DNA of 64,000 nucleotides from JAYVFR01 sp043772945. GTDB lineage: Bacteria > Patescibacteriota > JACMRA01. Below the pieces are notes generated by a model, which was not told the DNA's origin, searched no databases, and saw only the letters and a program-made list of their open reading frames with translations. The position numbers were made by a program, and so were the translations under genes. Position 1 is the stretch's first letter. Each line of letters begins with the position of its first letter. This document shows, one piece after another, positions 61,194 to 64,000 of the stretch. The DNA lies in assembly GCA_043772945.1 (NCBI GenBank), contig JAYVFR010000012.1:27187-91186 (forward strand). The letters are read 5' to 3'.

Positions 61194-61931
61194 CTATGGC
61201 AAAAGCGCCCTATCAATTACTTCTCCCTGCTTCTCGGCGCTTAAACCACCAGTCCACCAATCAAATATTTTATTATTTTTCAAAACAATATTTGTGGGAG
61301 TTCCGCCACTTTTAGTTAACCCAACATTTTTAGCGTCTTTAGTAATAGTACTTTCAGGAAGTATTGCTTCTTTAATATCTTTTTCATCAAATTTAACTTC
61401 ATCCACAATACTGTTACTTTGATAATCCTTGAGCCATTGATCATAATTAAGACCCTCGATTCTTTTGGCCGTTGATTCGATTGTACTAATGTTTAAACTT
61501 TCCTGATTGGCAAAAATTTGTTTTTTAAACTCGAAATAAAAATCTTTGTTTTGTTTGGCGACAGCTTGTGCACCTTGAGCGGCAGGAAGAGCAAAAGGGT
61601 GTAAGTTAGTAAGTGGCATATTTCGGTACACAATTTCAATCCTGTCTTTGTATTTATCTACTATTTTCTGGAGGTCTGGATCGTTTGACTTACAAGCAGG
61701 GCATTGTAAATCATAAAAATAAATAAGTTTAACTTCAGCATTTTCTTTACCGATTTTAACATTATAATCCCGAACCCAGTCAGATTCAAAAGCATAGTTG
61801 CTCTTGTATCCGAAAGAAACAAAGTTAAAAACTAGAACTAAGCCAATAACTACGGCAAAGAAAATTGCAAAAATGTGTTTAAATTCTAAAATGGTTTCCC
61901 AAAAGCTTTTTTCAAAATTAGGTGAAGTCAT
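61194..61931 (-). CDS. DsbA-like thiol:disulphide oxidoreductase, membrane-anchored
   Basis: 245 residues: one N-terminal helix (about 15-38) and a thioredoxin-fold domain of the DsbA/Thioredoxin_4 type, with the active site YDLQCPACK (CPAC) and the cis-Pro loop KSGGTPTNIV. ALPAAQGAQAVAKQ and FANQES match the inserted helical domain. It should form or isomerise disulphides in exported proteins. It precedes the cyclophilin gene. Confidence 0.9.
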   Translation of the reverse strand: MTSPNFEKSFWETILEFKHIFAIFFAVVIGLVLVFNFVSFGYKSNYAFESDWVRDYNVKIGKENAEVKLIYFYDLQCPACKSNDPDLQKIVDKYKDRIEIVYRNMPLTNLHPFALPAAQGAQAVAKQNKDFYFEFKKQIFANQESLNISTIESTAKRIEGLNYDQWLKDYQSNSIVDEVKFDEKDIKEAILPESTITKDAKNVGLTKSGGTPTNIVLKNNKIFDWWTGGLSAEKQGEVIDRALLP

Positions 61932-62191
61932 AAAATATGTATTGGAATGGATGTAGATATAAAATAAACCCGAAGTTATTAATCAAGCTAATTTTTGTCA
62001 ACTAGAGAAAATAAAAAAGAAATTATAAAAAGAAACCAAAGCCCCATTTTTTTTGAAATAAAAAAAGACCAATCAAAGAATTATAATGAAAGGTTTGATA
62101 AACAAACAAATCACTATAACCAAACTTGGTCTATGAACAAAAAAACTAACTAAAAACTATAAGTCTCTAGTTAGAAAAACCTTATTGAGGT
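61932..62191. other. Intergenic region between the 62192 cassette and the DsbA-like gene
   Basis: 260 bp without a gene. Two possible minus-strand terminators: AAACCT/AGGTTT near 62177-62193, touching the stop codon of the lipoprotein gene, and AGACCAA...TTGGTCT around a loop of about 60 nt (about 62074-62155), ending in a T-rich run. They would isolate the higher-GC cassette from the core genes. Confidence 0.45.
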
Positions 62192-62764
62192 TTATTTTTT
62201 GAGAGGTGTAACGTCAACTTTGTTACTTGCACTTGCATCTTCTTGCAAGGAGTAAAGCGGTGCTTTAGTCATACGAATTGGGCTAGACGACCAGATTACT
62301 GGTTGTTCGGCTCGAATTACAGTACCTGCAACAGAAACGCAGACAGTGCCTTCGCTGTTTGTTGGCGGATACAGTCCGGTACCAGGCTCAATTTGAGCTA
62401 GAGCGACCGCGCTGGAGGATGAACGATCAGTCATGAGAGGGTTGGTGCTTTGAGTTGCCTCATTGTAGCATGACCCAAATGTCGTGAGAGATAGCAATGG
62501 AGTACCGTCATTAGCCGTTACGACAGCGTAACCAACAAGTGAAGGTGCATCAAGTAACTTTTCCGCAGCATGCTTGGTTTTACGCAGAGTAAAAAACTTC
62601 GCCTCGAAAGCAGGTGATGAGACGATGGCTTTTTGTAGCACGTCTTCAGATTTAACCTTGTCTTTGTAATTTGCCGACCCGTCGCATGAGGTAACCCCAA
62701 TTGACAGTACAGAAACCAATACTAAAGCGATAACAGCTTTCCAGAATTTAGAAATAAAAGGCAT
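62192..62764 (-). CDS. Lipoprotein of unknown function
   Basis: 190 residues with a lipoprotein signal: basic start, hydrophobic core and lipobox VTSC (Cys at 27). The outer part has two further Cys (SCYNEATQ and TVCVSV) and no known motif. It has a GGAG Shine-Dalgarno at 9 nt, and its codons are visibly richer in G+C than those of the core genes, so recent acquisition is likely. It is the last gene of a three-gene unit with 62824 and 63236. Confidence 0.6.
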   Translation of the reverse strand: MPFISKFWKAVIALVLVSVLSIGVTSCDGSANYKDKVKSEDVLQKAIVSSPAFEAKFFTLRKTKHAAEKLLDAPSLVGYAVVTANDGTPLLSLTTFGSCYNEATQSTNPLMTDRSSSSAVALAQIEPGTGLYPPTNSEGTVCVSVAGTVIRAEQPVIWSSSPIRMTKAPLYSLQEDASASNKVDVTPLKK

Positions 62765-62823
62765 GGAAATTCTCCGTATAAGAATTGTTGAACAAATTAA
62801 AAATGAAATGAAAGCTTTGCAAA

Positions 62824-63243
62824 CTATTGGGCAGGTTGAGCAGAACTCGATTGCTTATAATCAGCAATATCATTGGGCAAAACTACACCAGCGGACTTAG
62901 CAGTAGTAATTTGAGCGCCAATTTCAACTTCTAAAGCTGTAATCGCTGTATTCCAATCAACAATTTGATTGCCAATTTCAACTTTTTTTTGAGCGCCTGT
63001 TTCGGTAGCAAGTTTTGCTTGAGCTGCGACGATTTTTGCCTGCAGATTTTTAACCCGTCCGATCGAGGCACGAAGTGCTTCTTGCGTGGCAGGATTCATT
63101 TGCTTATTAACAAACTCCTGATTTTGGATGGCTGGTTGGGTGGCAAGATGCACGACCGTCACAATTGCACCCACTCCAAGACTAATGCAAGTAACAACGA
63201 TAGCTACCCTAGCCCACAAGCTATATTCTCTAAATTCATCCAT
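62824..63243 (-). CDS. Membrane-anchored coiled-coil protein of unknown function
   Basis: 139 residues: one helix (about 11-33), then a helical outer part with TQEALRASIGRVKNLQ and AQAKLATETGAQKKVE of coiled-coil character and a Ser/Ala/Gln-rich tail. Shine-Dalgarno-like AAGGAAT precedes the ATG. Its start overlaps the end of the next gene upstream by 8 nt. Base composition is like that of the lipoprotein gene and unlike the core. Confidence 0.55.
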   Translation of the reverse strand: MDEFREYSLWARVAIVVTCISLGVGAIVTVVHLATQPAIQNQEFVNKQMNPATQEALRASIGRVKNLQAKIVAAQAKLATETGAQKKVEIGNQIVDWNTAITALEVEIGAQITTAKSAGVVLPNDIADYKQSSSAQPAQ

Positions 63244-63520
63244 GATTATATTCCTTCAGCAATTGCTGAATAACTTGATTTGTGTCGTGTCTTTGAAACA
63301 AAGGTTCCGCTAAAATTTTTTGAGAATCACCCCCATGTAAGCGGTAAAAATAATTAAAATCATTTTGCAGGCTAGCTTTTAACAACAGTTGTTGTTGTTT
63401 GGCTAGCTTGTTTCGTTGTAGTTTCTGGTATTGTCGGAAAGCTTTTTTAAAAGCCCAAACAATATTTTGTCCAAAAGCAAGAACCAAAACAGCCAAAATG
63501 ATGAGGTATAAAACCCACAT
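63236..63520 (-). CDS. Small membrane-anchored protein of unknown function
   Basis: 94 residues: N-terminal helix (about 3-22), then a basic Gln/Lys-rich helix (QKLQRNKLAKQQQLLLKA) and a short acidic tail. The stop codon is TGA, overlapping the start of the next gene. First gene of the three-gene cassette; function unknown. Confidence 0.55.
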   Translation of the reverse strand: MWVLYLIILAVLVLAFGQNIVWAFKKAFRQYQKLQRNKLAKQQQLLLKASLQNDFNYFYRLHGGDSQKILAEPLFQRHDTNQVIQQLLKEYNHG

Positions 63521-63644
63521 CCGCGTAAAACCTCTTTTTGTAGTTTATCTGTGAATCTATTCATTGTTTTTAAGCAACGAACATTCTATACGCCAACCTC
63601 AGTTTTTTGTTATTGTCAAAACTAAATTACTGTCTAAAGATTAA

Positions 63645-63956
63645 CTAAAACCTAATAACAATTACACCCTCTTGACCTTCGAAATAATCACCATTTCGCC
63701 AAGCTACTCCAAGCTCGTCTAAATATCTTTCAGTATAGTATCTAATTGGATTTTTTTCATCTATTAAGTTTCTAGAGCCTAAACCCTTACCTACAATTAT
63801 TCGCAAATTCATATAATCAATTCGTTTAGAAATTAAATAAGGGTAAATAAATTTATCAAGCCGCTGCCAAACTATTTTCTCAATAGAAGGCTCTCCTCTG
63901 TAACTAACACGGAGATTTAGAATTGCTAGATTTAGAGTGTACGAGTGTTTAGACAT
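63645..63956 (-). CDS. Smr-domain-like protein
   Basis: 103 residues. The C-terminal part DYMNLRIIVGKGLGSRN then DEKNPIRYYTERYLDELG and EGQEGVIVIRF follows the Smr (MutS2 C-terminal) pattern of an I-V-x-G-K-G-x-x-S loop, a helix and a final strand. Smr domains nick or bind nucleic acids. The N-terminal H-x-H-x-x-x-G motif is not evident. The gene is alone, at the right edge of the window. Confidence 0.55.
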   Translation of the reverse strand: MSKHSYTLNLAILNLRVSYRGEPSIEKIVWQRLDKFIYPYLISKRIDYMNLRIIVGKGLGSRNLIDEKNPIRYYTERYLDELGVAWRNGDYFEGQEGVIVIRF

Positions 63957-64000
63957 AATGGTTTGTGAGACTTGACAAAAGGTAAGACGCCAATCAAATT

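Noticed and set aside
1..64000. Recoding of TGA as glycine (Gracilibacteria/Absconditabacteria code)
   Set aside because: TGA ends genes at sensible places, including an ATGA overlap at 52757 and the stop at 63236, and full-length proteins need no TGA read-through. The truncated TopA, RecJ and UvrD genes are bounded by TAA, TAG or missing N-termini, not by TGA.

Overview
The window is AT-rich, gene-dense bacterial DNA of the Patescibacteria/CPR type. The evidence for that placement is indirect. Proteins are short and often domain-reduced, and ribosomal-protein operons are broken up: rplJ and rplL are 23 kb apart on opposite strands, and a 5S rRNA stands alone. Most genes lack a Shine-Dalgarno sequence. 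ComEC and a PrgI-type secretion protein are present, while biosynthetic pathways are almost absent. Stops are mostly TAA or TAG, but TGA also terminates real genes (about 14344, 52757 and 63236), so the standard bacterial code fits better than the TGA=Gly code of Gracilibacteria and Absconditabacteria.

Layout. 1-5.2 kb (minus strand): polyprenyl-phosphate sugar-phosphate transferase (partial), ferredoxin-NADP reductase-like protein, FtsE, a membrane protein, a TMEM175-like channel and D-Ala-D-Ala ligase. 5.2-12.8 kb: a complete type V-A CRISPR-Cas system, with a 21-repeat array, cas2, cas1 and cas4 on the minus strand and cas12a divergent on the plus strand. 12.9-19.1 kb: a membrane-anchored protein of unknown function, tRNA-Leu, tRNA-Ala, superoxide dismutase, FMN reductase, GAPDH and a PadR-like regulator. 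19.2-21.9 kb: an apparently inserted islet with a sortase and an LPXTG-anchored ice-binding-like (DUF3494) protein, bounded by about 72-bp direct repeats.

22-31 kb: a truncated TopA, a primary sigma factor fused to a TsaE ATPase domain, an Asp-box propeller lipoprotein, polyprenyl diphosphate synthase, DnaN, KhpB/Jag and a RecJ C-terminal half. 31-47.7 kb: membrane proteins, PheS, L7/L12, DusB, 5S rRNA, PgeF, TrpS, NrdR, Cmk, a GH13 amylase-like protein, a glycogen-debranching-like protein, a helicase half related to UvrD, and EF-Ts. 47.8-64 kb: an XPB-like helicase, an ABC exporter, PrgI, a UvrD fragment, L14-L16-S17-S3, tRNA-Thr, ComEC, L19, RNase HI, L10, cyclophilin, a DsbA-like protein, a higher-GC three-gene cassette and an Smr-like protein.

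The items most worth a second look are the RpoD-TsaE fusion, the sortase/ice-binding islet that rebuilds the 3' end of its target gene, a Cas4 with all four usual Fe-S cysteines replaced, a Cas12a that appears to lack the usual pre-crRNA-processing histidine, and four separate domain-truncated DNA-metabolism enzymes. All identifications come from reading motifs by eye; no database search was run.
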